DNA from: Streptosporangiaceae bacterium | GTDB taxonomy: Bacteria > Actinomycetota > Actinomycetes > Streptosporangiales > Streptosporangiaceae | DNA: 24,650 nt | Direction: 5' to 3' | NCBI GenBank assembly: GCA_030041195.1 | Contig: JASHOI010000415.1 | Coordinates: 1-24,650, forward strand | In this document: positions 8,049 to 19,026 of the stretch, one piece after another | How positions within the stretch are numbered: the first letter of the stretch is position 1 | Layout of the letters: each line of letters opens with the position of its first letter | The notes under the pieces: generated by a model | What the model saw: the letters and a program-made list of their open reading frames with translations, nothing else | Told to the model about the DNA's origin: nothing | The model's database searches: none | Position numbers and translations under genes: made by a program

Positions 8049-9722
8049 GTGGGATTCTGGCGCGCGTTCGGCAGGCCGGTCCGCTATGCGGCGCTAGCCG
8101 CAGGCGCGCTGCCCGCGCTGGCGTTCCCGGCTCTGAACCTGGAGTTCGTCGCGTGGTTCGGGCTGGTTCCCGGCATGCTGCTGTTCCGCTCAGCGCCGTC
8201 GGCCAGGGAGGCGGCGGTGCGCGGCTGGTGGTTCGGTGCCGGTTTCCTGCTCGCCTCGCTGTACTGGCTGGCGCCCAACCTCGGCCCCGGGCTGCTGCTG
8301 ATCGCGGCGTTCATCGGCCTGCTCTGGACCATCTTCGGTGCCGCGGTCTGGGGGCTGCTGCGCTCGCCGGTCACGCCGCTGCGCGCGCTCGCCGCGCTCG
8401 CCGTGGTGCCGAGCTGCTGGCTGGTCGCCGACTGGGTCCGCTCCTGGCAGGGCTTCGGCGGGCCGTGGGCGGTGTACGGCGCCAGTCAGTGGCAGCATCC
8501 CGCGATCCTGGCCCTCGCCGCGCTCGGCGGTGTCTGGCTGGTCAGTTTCGCGCTCGTGGCAGCGAACACCGGGATCCTGATCGCGCTGGTGGCCCGGCCC
8601 ATCCCGGTGCGACTGGTCGGGGCCGCGGGCGCCCTCATCGCGCTCGCGGCTGGCCCGGTTGCCTTCGCGCTCACCTCGGCCTCGCCGATCAGCAGGTACG
8701 TGACGGTTGCGCTGGTCCAGCCGGGAGTGGTGCACAACCCGGCGATCAGGGTCGATGCCAGCCAGCGGCTGTCGGCCGGCCTGCGCAGCGCACACGCTGA
8801 CCTGATCGTCTGGGGGGAGAGCAGCGTCGCCTATGACCTGAGCGTGCCCAAGTACGCCTGGCTGCTGCATCAGCTCGAGCGGCTGTCGGCGGCCGACGAC
8901 GCGCAGCTCCTGGTGAACCAGGACTCGATAGCGCCAAACGGCGACCACTCCAAGGTCGCCCTGCTGATCGGCGACAATGGCATCGACGGCAGTTACGTCA
9001 AGACCCGGCTGGTGCCGTTCGGCGAGTACATCCCGTTCCGGCAGGAGCTGGGCTGGCTGACCAAGATCAGCAAGGCGGCGGCGCAGAACATGGTCCCCGG
9101 CACCGGGGCGCACGTCCTCCACGTCACATTGCCGAACGGTCAGCCGCTCACGATCGGGGTGCTGATCTGCTTCGAGTCGGCGTTCCCTGACATGTCCCGG
9201 GTGGATACCGATCACGGCGCCCAGCTGATCGTGTACCAGACCTCCGACTCCACCTGGCAGGCCAGCTGGGAGTGGGCCCAGCAGCAGCATGCCGCGCTCA
9301 GCGCGCTGCGCGCCGCCGAGACCGGCCGCCCGGTCGTGCAGGCGGCGCTGACCGGCGACTCGGTTGCGTTCGACCCGCGGGGCCGGCTGATCGCCTGGAA
9401 GGGATCGTCCTTCCGCGGGGTCGCCCTGGTCCGCCTCGGCCTTCCGCCCGCGTCCGCCCGCACGCCCTACGACCAGCTTGGCGACTATGTTCCGTGGACC
9501 GCGGTGGGTATCGCGGCGCTGGCCGCCGCGATCGCGCTGCTGCGAAGCGGCCGAATACGCCGGCTAACGGGTCATCCGCACGGCCCGGCCGGAATAGTCT
9601 GGGACGGCAATCCCCGGCGCGACCGGTCCGGTGCCGTGACGAGCGCCCCGCAGGACGGCGACACGAACGGCCCCGGACACAGCGATGGCAGCCCGGCGGC
9701 CGCGCCCCGCTCCGAGCAGTGA
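8049..9722 (+). CDS. lnt: Apolipoprotein N-acyltransferase, second copy
   Basis: This 557-residue protein has the same architecture as the preceding gene: an N-terminal bundle of helices, a nitrilase domain, and a final helix (AVGIAALAAAIALL) followed by a hydrophilic tail of about 60 residues rich in Gly, Pro and Asp. The catalytic positions are kept: Glu257 in IVWGESSVAYD, Lys318 in YVKTRLVPFGEYIPF, Cys374 in VLICFESAFPD. The GTG start at 8049 lies 4 bases after the lnt1 stop, with AGGA close by, so coupled translation is likely. Outside the active-site blocks it is clearly diverged from copy 1, so the pair looks like old paralogues rather than a recent duplication. Both copies could be active, with different acyl donors or substrates. 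Confidence 0.92.
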   Translation: MGFWRAFGRPVRYAALAAGALPALAFPALNLEFVAWFGLVPGMLLFRSAPSAREAAVRGWWFGAGFLLASLYWLAPNLGPGLLLIAAFIGLLWTIFGAAVWGLLRSPVTPLRALAALAVVPSCWLVADWVRSWQGFGGPWAVYGASQWQHPAILALAALGGVWLVSFALVAANTGILIALVARPIPVRLVGAAGALIALAAGPVAFALTSASPISRYVTVALVQPGVVHNPAIRVDASQRLSAGLRSAHADLIVWGESSVAYDLSVPKYAWLLHQLERLSAADDAQLLVNQDSIAPNGDHSKVALLIGDNGIDGSYVKTRLVPFGEYIPFRQELGWLTKISKAAAQNMVPGTGAHVLHVTLPNGQPLTIGVLICFESAFPDMSRVDTDHGAQLIVYQTSDSTWQASWEWAQQQHAALSALRAAETGRPVVQAALTGDSVAFDPRGRLIAWKGSSFRGVALVRLGLPPASARTPYDQLGDYVPWTAVGIAALAAAIALLRSGRIRRLTGHPHGPAGIVWDGNPRRDRSGAVTSAPQDGDTNGPGHSDGSPAAAPRSEQ

Positions 9723-9750
9723 ACGTTGCCCGAGTAGGACCGGGAACCAC

Positions 9751-11082
9751 ATGAGCCGTCAACGATCCGCAGTGGGAGATTCAGTCGTGGGGACCTCCTC
9801 ATCCGCGCGCAAACACCGGTGGCTGGTCGCGGTCGCGATCTGCTGCGCAGCAAGCCTGGCCGCCTCCGCGTGCTCAGGAAGCGGGACATCGGCGAACGGC
9901 AAGCCGGGCGCTCCCGCCGGCCTGCAGGTGTCGATCACGCCAGCCAACGGGAGCAATAGCGCCACGCCAAGCAACGGCATCACGGTCACGGCTGCCGACG
10001 GCAAGCTCACCAGCGTGACCGTGACCACCGGCGGCGACCAGGTCACCGGATCGATGAACGCGGCCCGCACCGTCTGGCACAGCACCTGGGCGCTCGATGT
10101 GGCCGAGACTTACACGGTCACCGCCAAGGCGGAAGGAACGAGCGCTGCCGGAACCTCGGGCAAGACGATCACCCGGACGTCGTCGTTCAAGACGCTTAAC
10201 CCGTCGCAGACGTTCACGACGCAGATCTACGAGGGCGCGGACGAGACCTACGGCGTGGGCATGCCGATCATCCTGTACTTCAACCACCAGATCACCGACA
10301 AGGCCGCGGTGGAGCGGGCCCTGCAGATCACCTCGTCGAAGCCGGTCGTCGGCGCCTGGTACTGGGATGACCCGTGCAACATGGCGACGGTCTGCCTGTA
10401 CTTCCGGCCGCGCAACTACTGGCCGGCGGACACGACCGTCAGCCTCACCGCGCACCTGAACGGCGTCGAGGGCGCGCCCGGCGTGTACGGCTACCACACG
10501 CTCACCCAGACGTTCGACATCGGCTCGTCACTGATCGTCGTCGCCAGCACGGTCACGCACCACATGGAGCTCTACCAGAACGGCAAGCTGATCGACACCT
10601 GGCCGATCAGCACCGGCCGGCCCGGTGACAACACCCCGAACGGCACCTACCTGACCATCGACAAGGGCAACCCGGTGGACATGAAGGGACCCGGCTACAA
10701 CCTCGAGGTGCCGTGGTCGGTGCGGTTCACCTGGTCGGGCGACTACCTGCACGACGCCTACTGGTCGGTGGGCGAGCAGGGCTTCACGAATGTCAGCCAC
10801 GGCTGCGTCAACATGCCGCCCGCCGATGCCGAGATCTATTACAAGATGGAGATCCCCGGTGATCCGGTGACGGTCACCGGCAGCCCGAAGGCGGGCACCT
10901 GGGACAACGGGTGGACCATGTGGTTCCTGCCGTGGAGCAGGTACGTTCAGGGCAGCGCGCTGGACGAAGCGGTCGAGGCCGGGCCGAGCGGCAGCTCGTT
11001 CGTCAGCCCGTCCGCCCTGCCCGCCTCGACCGCGACCGCTCCCATCGGCACCGCCGACCCAGACAACTGGAACGCGTCCTAG
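9751..11082 (+). CDS. Lipoprotein L,D-transpeptidase (YkuD domain)
   Basis: This 443-residue enzyme makes 3-3 cross-links in peptidoglycan. A signal peptide (residues about 20-40) ends in A-S-A-Cys41, a lipobox-like site, so the mature protein is probably lipid-anchored. Two Ig-like domains follow (about 60-270), as in mycobacterial and streptomycete Ldt enzymes. The YkuD domain holds His334 and SHGCVN with the nucleophile Cys352, in the HX14[S/T]HGC spacing. A C-terminal subdomain rich in Trp (about 375-400) matches the Ldt C-terminal extension. The ATG at 9751 is used; a GTG at 9787 with GGGAG upstream is an equally good start. It directly follows the two lnt genes, which could acylate it. 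Its last 80 bases are overlapped antisense by the convergent response regulator gene. Confidence 0.93.
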   Translation: MSRQRSAVGDSVVGTSSSARKHRWLVAVAICCAASLAASACSGSGTSANGKPGAPAGLQVSITPANGSNSATPSNGITVTAADGKLTSVTVTTGGDQVTGSMNAARTVWHSTWALDVAETYTVTAKAEGTSAAGTSGKTITRTSSFKTLNPSQTFTTQIYEGADETYGVGMPIILYFNHQITDKAAVERALQITSSKPVVGAWYWDDPCNMATVCLYFRPRNYWPADTTVSLTAHLNGVEGAPGVYGYHTLTQTFDIGSSLIVVASTVTHHMELYQNGKLIDTWPISTGRPGDNTPNGTYLTIDKGNPVDMKGPGYNLEVPWSVRFTWSGDYLHDAYWSVGEQGFTNVSHGCVNMPPADAEIYYKMEIPGDPVTVTGSPKAGTWDNGWTMWFLPWSRYVQGSALDEAVEAGPSGSSFVSPSALPASTATAPIGTADPDNWNAS

Positions 11083-11761
11083 GGCGGTGCCACCGGCATA
11101 GGTACCGCATTAATTCGGGCCGCAGGCCCGCGTTGAGGGCCACGGCCACGGCCTCGGTGGCGCTCTGCGTGCCGAGCTTCGACGCGATGTTGCGGATGTG
11201 GGTTTTGACGGTGTCCGGCGAGCGGTAGAGGCGGGACGCGATGCTCTTCCGGTCCAGCCCGCTGACCATCAGCCGCAGCACCTCCCGCTCCCGGTCGGTG
11301 AGCTGGCCGAGCGGCTGCCCGAACGGCTCGGCGAACGGGTCCTGGCCGGTGGCGAGCATCATGCCGAGCAGGCCGGCCGGGAACCAGGCCCCGCCGAGCA
11401 TGGCAGCCCGGACCGCGGTCACGATGTGCTCGGCGGGACCGTCCTTGGACACAAAGCCCATCGCGCCAGCCGCGACGGCGTCGGCGGCCGTCGCGGCGTC
11501 ACAGTAAGCGGTCAGCACCACCACCACCGGCGGCACCGGCTGTGTCACCAGCTGAGCCGTGAGCTCGATGCCGTTGGCGTCACCGAGGTGGACGTCCATG
11601 ATCACCGCATCCGGCTGGTACAAGCGAACGGCACCGACCACCCGGGCAGGATCGGAGACGGCCGCCACGGGCTCGAAATCCGGCTCCGCCCGGAACAGCA
11701 CCTCGAGCCCCTCGGCAAAGACCTTGTGATCATCGACGATCAGCAGCTTGGCCGGGCTCAT
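11003..11761 (-). CDS. NarL/FixJ-family response regulator with LuxR HTH and Arg-rich C-terminal extension
   Basis: This 252-residue transcription regulator has a standard receiver domain: the acidic pair Asp10-Asp11, phospho-acceptor Asp56 in VIMDVHLGD, Thr84 and Lys106. The LuxR-type HTH spans about residues 150-215, with LTDREREVLRLM and the recognition helix around SPDTVKTHIRNIASKLG. The typical family end is near residue 215. Here translation continues for about 37 residues rich in Arg, with three Cys, into the 3' end of the convergent transpeptidase gene. Its ATG overlaps the stop of the preceding regulator (ATGA), so it is the third gene of a kinase-regulator-regulator operon. Confidence 0.9.
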   Translation of the reverse strand: MSPAKLLIVDDHKVFAEGLEVLFRAEPDFEPVAAVSDPARVVGAVRLYQPDAVIMDVHLGDANGIELTAQLVTQPVPPVVVVLTAYCDAATAADAVAAGAMGFVSKDGPAEHIVTAVRAAMLGGAWFPAGLLGMMLATGQDPFAEPFGQPLGQLTDREREVLRLMVSGLDRKSIASRLYRSPDTVKTHIRNIASKLGTQSATEAVAVALNAGLRPELMRYLCRWHRPRTRSSCLGRRCRWERSRSRRAGRTG

Positions 11762-12450
11762 ATGCCCACCGCCCGCTGCTCACGCTGCCAGCCGCTGGTG
11801 TCGACCAGCCCCTCCCTGACCGCGTAAGCCACGGCTTCAAGGCGCGAGTGGGCGCCCAGCTTGCCGAGCACCGCATCGATGTGCGTGCGTGCGGTCGAGA
11901 CGCGCACACCCATCTCCCTGGCCATGCCCGCTGTGCTCTCCCCGCGTACCAGCCGGCGGAGCGCCTCCCACTCGCGGTCGGTCAGGAACTGGGAAGGCCC
12001 GGCCTCAACGCCCTGGCCGGTCCTGAGCGCGGCCCTGGCCGACCTCGACAACACGACCTGAGCGACCGGCCTCGGCCCGGCGCCGCGTGCCCGGCTGGAC
12101 ACCGTCTCGCCGACCACGCGCAGGAACTCGCCGAAGTCGTCCCCCTTCAGGGCCAGGCCAGCCGCCCCGGCCGCCGCCGCCTGCCGCAGCGTGGTGGCGT
12201 CGGCCGACGCGCTCAGTGCGACGAATGCGGTGCCAGGGGCCAAGCAGACGGCCTGCTCGATATCGGCCCGCCTGCCCGTGCGCGCTGGCCGCAGGTCGAC
12301 CACGCAGGCGTCGGCCTGCGCACGCCGGCAGATCTCGGCCGTATCCTCGAGGCTGGTCACACTGCCGACCACCTCGTGGCCCGCGCCGTGCAGCAGAGAC
12401 GCGAGAGCGTCGGCGAACACGCGGTGGCCGTCACAGATGACGATCTTCAT
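11758..12450 (-). CDS. Atypical response regulator with LuxR HTH
   Basis: This 230-residue protein has a receiver-like domain (about 1-115) followed by a LuxR HTH (about 155-220, with LTDREWEALRRLVRG and VRVSTARTHIDAVLGKLG). The phospho-acceptor Asp52 (VVDLRPA) and Lys102 are present. The N-terminal acidic pair is reduced to Asp7 followed by Gly, so magnesium binding may be weaker and the domain could work without normal phosphorylation. The start is the ATG at 12450, overlapping the TGA of the kinase gene; the longer open frame upstream is the shadow of the kinase. It overlaps the next regulator by ATGA, so all three are translationally coupled. Confidence 0.88.
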   Translation of the reverse strand: MKIVICDGHRVFADALASLLHGAGHEVVGSVTSLEDTAEICRRAQADACVVDLRPARTGRRADIEQAVCLAPGTAFVALSASADATTLRQAAAAGAAGLALKGDDFGEFLRVVGETVSSRARGAGPRPVAQVVLSRSARAALRTGQGVEAGPSQFLTDREWEALRRLVRGESTAGMAREMGVRVSTARTHIDAVLGKLGAHSRLEAVAYAVREGLVDTSGWQREQRAVGI

Positions 12451-13154
12451 CCCGCGGCTCCCTTCGCCGGTGCGAGGCTCGGCGCCTCCGGATCGGTTTC
12501 GGCGGCGCGGAGGGTGACGGTGACGGCGATGCCACCCAGTTCGCTGACGCCCATCCGTACGCTGCCGCCGCCGCGGCGGACCATGGCCGCCACGATGCTC
12601 AGGCCGAGCGACGCTTTGCCGGATTCCGCCTGGCCGAAGCCGGGACCGGAGTCCGCGATCACGAGCCTGGCCTGCTCGCCCTCTTGCCGCACGGTCACCT
12701 CGACCCGTCCGCCGGGCCCGGCTGCCCGGCACGCGTTGTCGAGCAGGTTGGTCAGGATCCGCACGACCACGACCGGATGCGCGGCCACGGTGGCCGGCTC
12801 AGCGGTGACGCTGACCACGCCCGAGTACCGCCACCGCATGCTGTCCGCGGCCTCGGCGGCGAGAACGTGCAGGTCGGCCACGCCCGCGTCCGCAGGCTGC
12901 GCGCCCGCGTTTCCGGGCAGGTCGAGGAAGTAGCCGCAGATGTCCGCGATCCGGCTCGCCTCCTCGGATATCTGCCGCAGCCGGGCCAGCATGGCCGGGC
13001 CGGGATCGGACTCTGCCGCGGCCACCTGGGTCAGCAACTTGATCGACGTCGCTGGCACGGACAGGTCGTGACACAGCTCACGCAGCGTCCGGAGATCAAT
13101 CGCGCCGGAGTCCTGCCACGGCCGCTGGGATTTGACGTTGGATTTAGGGAACAT
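12447..13154 (-). CDS. Soluble histidine kinase without a sensor domain
   Basis: This 235-residue protein begins almost directly with the dimerisation and phosphorylation helix. His29 in ELCHDLSVPATS is the likely phospho-acceptor. The HATPase_c domain follows, with the N-box LLDNACRAA (Asn136 and Asn140), the G1 box ADSGPGFG (about 167-174) and the G2 region SLGLSIVAAMV. There is no transmembrane segment and no recognisable PAS, GAF or other input domain, so it is a cytoplasmic kinase that must sense through a partner or a very short N-terminus. The ATG start has GAGG about 6 bases upstream. It is first in an operon with two NarL-type regulators. Confidence 0.88.
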   Translation of the reverse strand: MFPKSNVKSQRPWQDSGAIDLRTLRELCHDLSVPATSIKLLTQVAAAESDPGPAMLARLRQISEEASRIADICGYFLDLPGNAGAQPADAGVADLHVLAAEAADSMRWRYSGVVSVTAEPATVAAHPVVVVRILTNLLDNACRAAGPGGRVEVTVRQEGEQARLVIADSGPGFGQAESGKASLGLSIVAAMVRRGGGSVRMGVSELGGIAVTVTLRAAETDPEAPSLAPAKGAAG

Positions 13155-13861
13155 GTCAGCCTCGTGATGGTCGTTACTCGGGGTGCGGGGCCGTCAGGGG
13201 GGGCTGATCGACGCCGCTGCCGACACGGGACAACCCGTTTTTGGCAACAGCAAAGCTGCGACGCGGACCGATCAGACGCCGAGCCGTGCTCGGGTCCGCG
13301 CCACGTTTAAATCGATTGAGGAATCGCGTCGGCCGCCTAGCCTAGGGCCAGGCTTGCTTCCTGCCGACGGCTTCTACGCTAACTCAGCGAGTGAGCCTGC
13401 GTTTAGAAAACGCTGAAATGAATCTCATGAATTTCCACCCCCGGGGAACAAATAGCGTCGCCCTCTGGCCACAAGACCCGCTTGTAACCCGCGGCGACTT
13501 CACGTATTTAAACAACGATTCAGCACCCTGTCAAGCATACAACACTGCAGCTCATCACCGGTAAATGACGGCAAGCTCCAGTTATCCTGCCTCTTAGCTT
13601 GAGATGTCATGTTTTTCATGATTTACCGTTGCCGTGCAGCAGCCACGCGCCCATGCAGGCACCGGGTTTCGTTGCCGCGGCCGAACCGGGGACAGGTAGG
13701 CTTACCGGCCCCGGGGCTAGCGTTCAATTCAGTTTCTTTGATTTTCCTTCCGCTGCTTTAGCCGCGGAAATTTATGCTCCGCCGGCCGGCGCCGGGCACG
13801 GCGCTGACCCGCCGCGGCCGGCGGACGAGTACGTCCCGGCCGGGCGCATGCGGTACAACAG
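13155..13861. promoter_or_regulatory. Long divergent intergenic region, AT-richer, with palindromes
   Basis: About 700 bases separate the kinase operon from the DedA gene, and no coding frame here looks real. The middle part (about 13300-13760) is clearly less GC-rich than the flanking genes. Visible elements are GCGTTT-AGA-AAACGC at 13399-13413, TCATG-TTTTT-CATGA at 13607-13621, and two CACG-(TA)TTTAAA boxes near 13302 and 13502. A GGTAAAT at about 13560 is complementary to ATTTACC at about 13622. These may be operators or the promoter region for the two divergent units; a small RNA is also possible. No clear sigma-70 pair was found. Confidence 0.45.
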
Positions 13862-14485
13862 ATGCCCATGGAGAGCTTCCTGACGCACGCGGGCTACGCT
13901 GCGCTGATCGTCTTCGGGTTTCTCGAGGCGTGCTGCATCCCGATCTCCTCGGAGATCACCTTCGGCTTCGCTGGCGTCCTGGCCTACCAGGGCCACCTCA
14001 ACCTCGCGCTCGTGATCATCATCGGGTCCCTGGCCGAGCTGGCGGGCTCGTACGCGTCCTACGGCGTCGGCCGGATAGGCGGCCGGCCCCTGGTCGAGCG
14101 GCTCGGAAAGTACGCGCTGATCACCCACAAGGACATCGACCGGGCGGAGCGGTTCGTCGCCGGCCGCGGAGCGTGGACGGTAACCGTCGGCCGGATGCTG
14201 CCGGTCATCCGCGCGTTCACGTCGATCGTGGCCGGCCTGGTGGAGGTGCCCGCGCTGCAGTTTGGGCTGCTCAGCCTCGTGGGCACGGTCATCTACGTGA
14301 TCGCGTTCTCGCTGATCGGCTACGAGCTCGGCAGCGCCTGGCACAGCATCTCGCACGACGTCTCGATCGGCGGCTACATACTCGTCGTCCTGGTGGTGCT
14401 GGCGATCGTCGGGTTCGTCGGGTATCGGCTGCGCGAGGTCAGGAAGGAGTCGGCGGCACGCGAGGTGCGGGACCCGAACGCCTAG
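13862..14485 (+). CDS. DedA-family (SNARE-associated/VTT) membrane protein
   Basis: This 207-residue protein has the DedA layout: an amphipathic re-entrant N-terminus with EACCIPISSEITFGFAG (residues about 22-38), hydrophobic segments, the conserved GRMLPVIRAFTSIVAG box (about 119-134), and C-terminal helices ending in a charged tail. DedA proteins are proposed to flip undecaprenyl-phosphate or phospholipids and to support envelope integrity. The ATG at 13862 or the one at 13868 may be used; neither has a good ribosome binding site, so the start could shift by two residues. Its stop lies 3 bases from the stop of the convergent hydrolase gene. Confidence 0.92.
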   Translation: MPMESFLTHAGYAALIVFGFLEACCIPISSEITFGFAGVLAYQGHLNLALVIIIGSLAELAGSYASYGVGRIGGRPLVERLGKYALITHKDIDRAERFVAGRGAWTVTVGRMLPVIRAFTSIVAGLVEVPALQFGLLSLVGTVIYVIAFSLIGYELGSAWHSISHDVSIGGYILVVLVVLAIVGFVGYRLREVRKESAAREVRDPNA

Positions 14486-14488
14486 ACC

Positions 14489-15742
14489 TCAGCCGGTCAG
14501 GGCCTGGTAGACCAGCTGGCGGAGCTGGGGCCGGATCCGGTAGGCGCTCGACGGCATCAGCTGGGTGAAAAAGCTCGCGGTCAGTTCCTCGGCCGGGTCC
14601 ACCCAGAACGCGGTCGACGCCAGGCCACCCCAGGAGCACTCACCCTCCGAGCCGAGCGTCTTGCCGGCGGCCGCGTCGATGACGACCGCGACGCCCAGGC
14701 CGAAACCGACCCCGCGCTGCGGCGCCTCGGCGTTCACCGGCCGGCCAAAGGTCTCCAGGTCGGCTCCGCCCGGCAGGTGGTTGCGGGTCATGTAGGCCAC
14801 GGTGCGCTGGCCGAGCAGGCGCACGCCGTCCAGTTCCCCGCCCGGGCTGTCCGGCCGGTCCAGCAGCATCTGGGTGAACCTGTGATAATCGCCCGCGGTG
14901 GAGATCAGTCCCCCGCCGCCGCTGAGCACCCGCGGCGGCCGGTGCGCGACCCGGCCCATCTCGTCCACCCGGCGCAGCGGTCCGGCCGGGCCGGTACCCG
15001 GGGTGTAGAGCGCGGCCACTCGGCCCATCTCGGCCTCGTCGACCCAGAAGCCGGTCTCGGTCATGCCCAGCGGGCCGAAAATGTGGCCGGAAAGGAACTC
15101 GTCCAGGCCCTGGCCCGAGACCACCTCGATCACCCGGCCGAGCACGTCGGTGGCCACCGAGTAGTTCCATTCCGCTCCCGGCTGGAACAGCAGCGGCTGG
15201 GCCGCCCAGGAATCACAGCACTGGGCCAGATCCATCCCGCGAGGCCAGCCGAACTCGAACCCAGCCTGGCGGTACATCGCGTCCACCGGGTGGGTGCGGT
15301 GGAAGCCATAGCTCAGGCCGGAAGTGTGGGTCAGCAGGTGCCAGATCCGCACCGGCTCGGTGGCCGGCACGGTGACCGGCTTGACGTCCGATCCCCCCGT
15401 ATACACCCGGACATCGGCAAACGACGGGATGAACGCGCTCACCGGGTCGGTCAGCTCGAACGCGCCCTCCTCGTACAGCATCAGCGCCGCCACCGAGGTG
15501 ATCGGCTTGGTCATCGAGTAGATCCGCCACAGGGTGTCGGTCTGGACCGGCAGCCCGGCCTCAACGTCCCGCGAGCCGTAGCTGGACACGTGCGCCAGCC
15601 GGCCCTGCCTGCTCACGGTGATCAGCCATCCGGGCAGTCGGCCGTCGTCGACGTAGCGCCGGAAATGCCGGTCAACCCGCTCCAGCCGCTCCGGGTCGAA
15701 ACCCACCTCGGCCGGATCCGTGTCGGCCTTGAGCTCGGTCAT
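14489..15742 (-). CDS. Serine beta-lactamase-like hydrolase (class C/EstB-type family)
   Basis: This 417-residue serine hydrolase has the penicillin-binding fold of class C beta-lactamases and EstB-like esterases. The SxxK motif is Ser76-Met-Thr-Lys79, the Tyr box is WNYSVATD with Tyr194, and the third element appears as Trp371-Gly-Gly in place of the KTG of true beta-lactamases, as in the esterase-like members. HTSGLSYGF (about 139-147) is another family signature. No signal peptide is visible, so it is probably cytoplasmic and more likely an esterase or lactone hydrolase than an antibiotic-resistance enzyme. The ATG start at 15742 has a strong GAGGAGG box. It is divergent from the large glycosidase, 139 bases away. 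Confidence 0.92.
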   Translation of the reverse strand: MTELKADTDPAEVGFDPERLERVDRHFRRYVDDGRLPGWLITVSRQGRLAHVSSYGSRDVEAGLPVQTDTLWRIYSMTKPITSVAALMLYEEGAFELTDPVSAFIPSFADVRVYTGGSDVKPVTVPATEPVRIWHLLTHTSGLSYGFHRTHPVDAMYRQAGFEFGWPRGMDLAQCCDSWAAQPLLFQPGAEWNYSVATDVLGRVIEVVSGQGLDEFLSGHIFGPLGMTETGFWVDEAEMGRVAALYTPGTGPAGPLRRVDEMGRVAHRPPRVLSGGGGLISTAGDYHRFTQMLLDRPDSPGGELDGVRLLGQRTVAYMTRNHLPGGADLETFGRPVNAEAPQRGVGFGLGVAVVIDAAAGKTLGSEGECSWGGLASTAFWVDPAEELTASFFTQLMPSSAYRIRPQLRQLVYQALTG

Positions 15743-15881
15743 CGGCGGTGCCTCCTCGTCGGGGGGTTCGGTTTGTCTCCGGGTGATGGGGCTTGCCCCG
15801 ATCTTGCAGCCTTGGGGGATTGTCAGTCCAGCCCGGCCCGGCGCGGCACGCCCGGGTGCGTGGCCCAGTACGATCCGGCAC

Positions 15882-18593
<2,712 letters not shown>

Positions 18594-18635
18594 GCCGCGG
18601 CCCGCGGTTTGCCCGGCTCGGCTACCGGTCTCATC

Positions 18636-18674
18636 GCGCTCCCCGCCGGAAGCGTGCGTCCGGCCGGGGAGCGC
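18636..18674. terminator. Strong GC hairpin between convergent genes, bidirectional terminator
   Basis: A 15-base arm starting GCGCTCCCCGCCGGA (18636-18650) pairs with TCCGGCCGGGGAGCGC (18659-18674), with one bulged C and an 8-base loop. It sits between the stop of the glycosidase and the stop of the convergent small membrane protein, where a terminator serving both strands is expected. There is no U-tract, as is common in actinomycetes. Confidence 0.8.
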
Positions 18675-18681
18675 ATATCGG

Positions 18682-19026
18682 CTAGGCCCTCTCGGTAACT
18701 TGCTGGGCGCCGTGCTGACCGCACGCGCCGCCCGCTGTTTGGTGTTCTTGCGCCGCGATCAGCAACGGGACAACCCCGATCACGTCATCGCGGCCCTGCC
18801 TGCAGCCCGCCGCCCAGGTCTCGGAGTCTCTGGCGAGCTGGGCAGCGTGGCTTCGTGCGCGTAGCGCCTCGTCCTGCCAGTGCTGGATCTCTCTGCGCGC
18901 CATCTGCTCGATGCGGGCGATCTCGCCGGTGAGCCTGGAGTGCCGCGCGGACGCGAAGACCATCGTGAATCCCCAGCCGATCACGGCGGCCATGATCATC
19001 AATGTAGCTACGGTGAGGCCGTTCAC
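18682..19026 (-). CDS. Small membrane-anchored coiled-coil protein, function unknown
   Basis: This 114-residue protein has one N-terminal membrane helix (TVATLMIMAAVIGWGFTMVF, about 5-24), a helical stretch rich in charged residues and Gln/Ala (about 28-70) likely to form a coiled coil, and a polar tail with two Cys. The GTG start is supported by GAGGTGGG about 5 bases upstream. I do not recognise a family. It is divergent from the XRE regulator 552 bases away and convergent with the glycosidase, and could be an orphan. Confidence 0.6.
   Translation of the reverse strand: MNGLTVATLMIMAAVIGWGFTMVFASARHSRLTGEIARIEQMARREIQHWQDEALRARSHAAQLARDSETWAAGCRQGRDDVIGVVPLLIAAQEHQTAGGACGQHGAQQVTERA

Noticed and set aside
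12451..12732. Upstream extension of the first response regulator
   Set aside because: The extra 94 codons lie inside the kinase gene in another frame; the ATG at 12450 overlaps the kinase stop and starts a standard receiver domain.
13599..13883. A 94-codon plus-strand frame before the DedA gene
   Set aside because: No coding character, and it runs into the DedA start in another frame; kept as intergenic.
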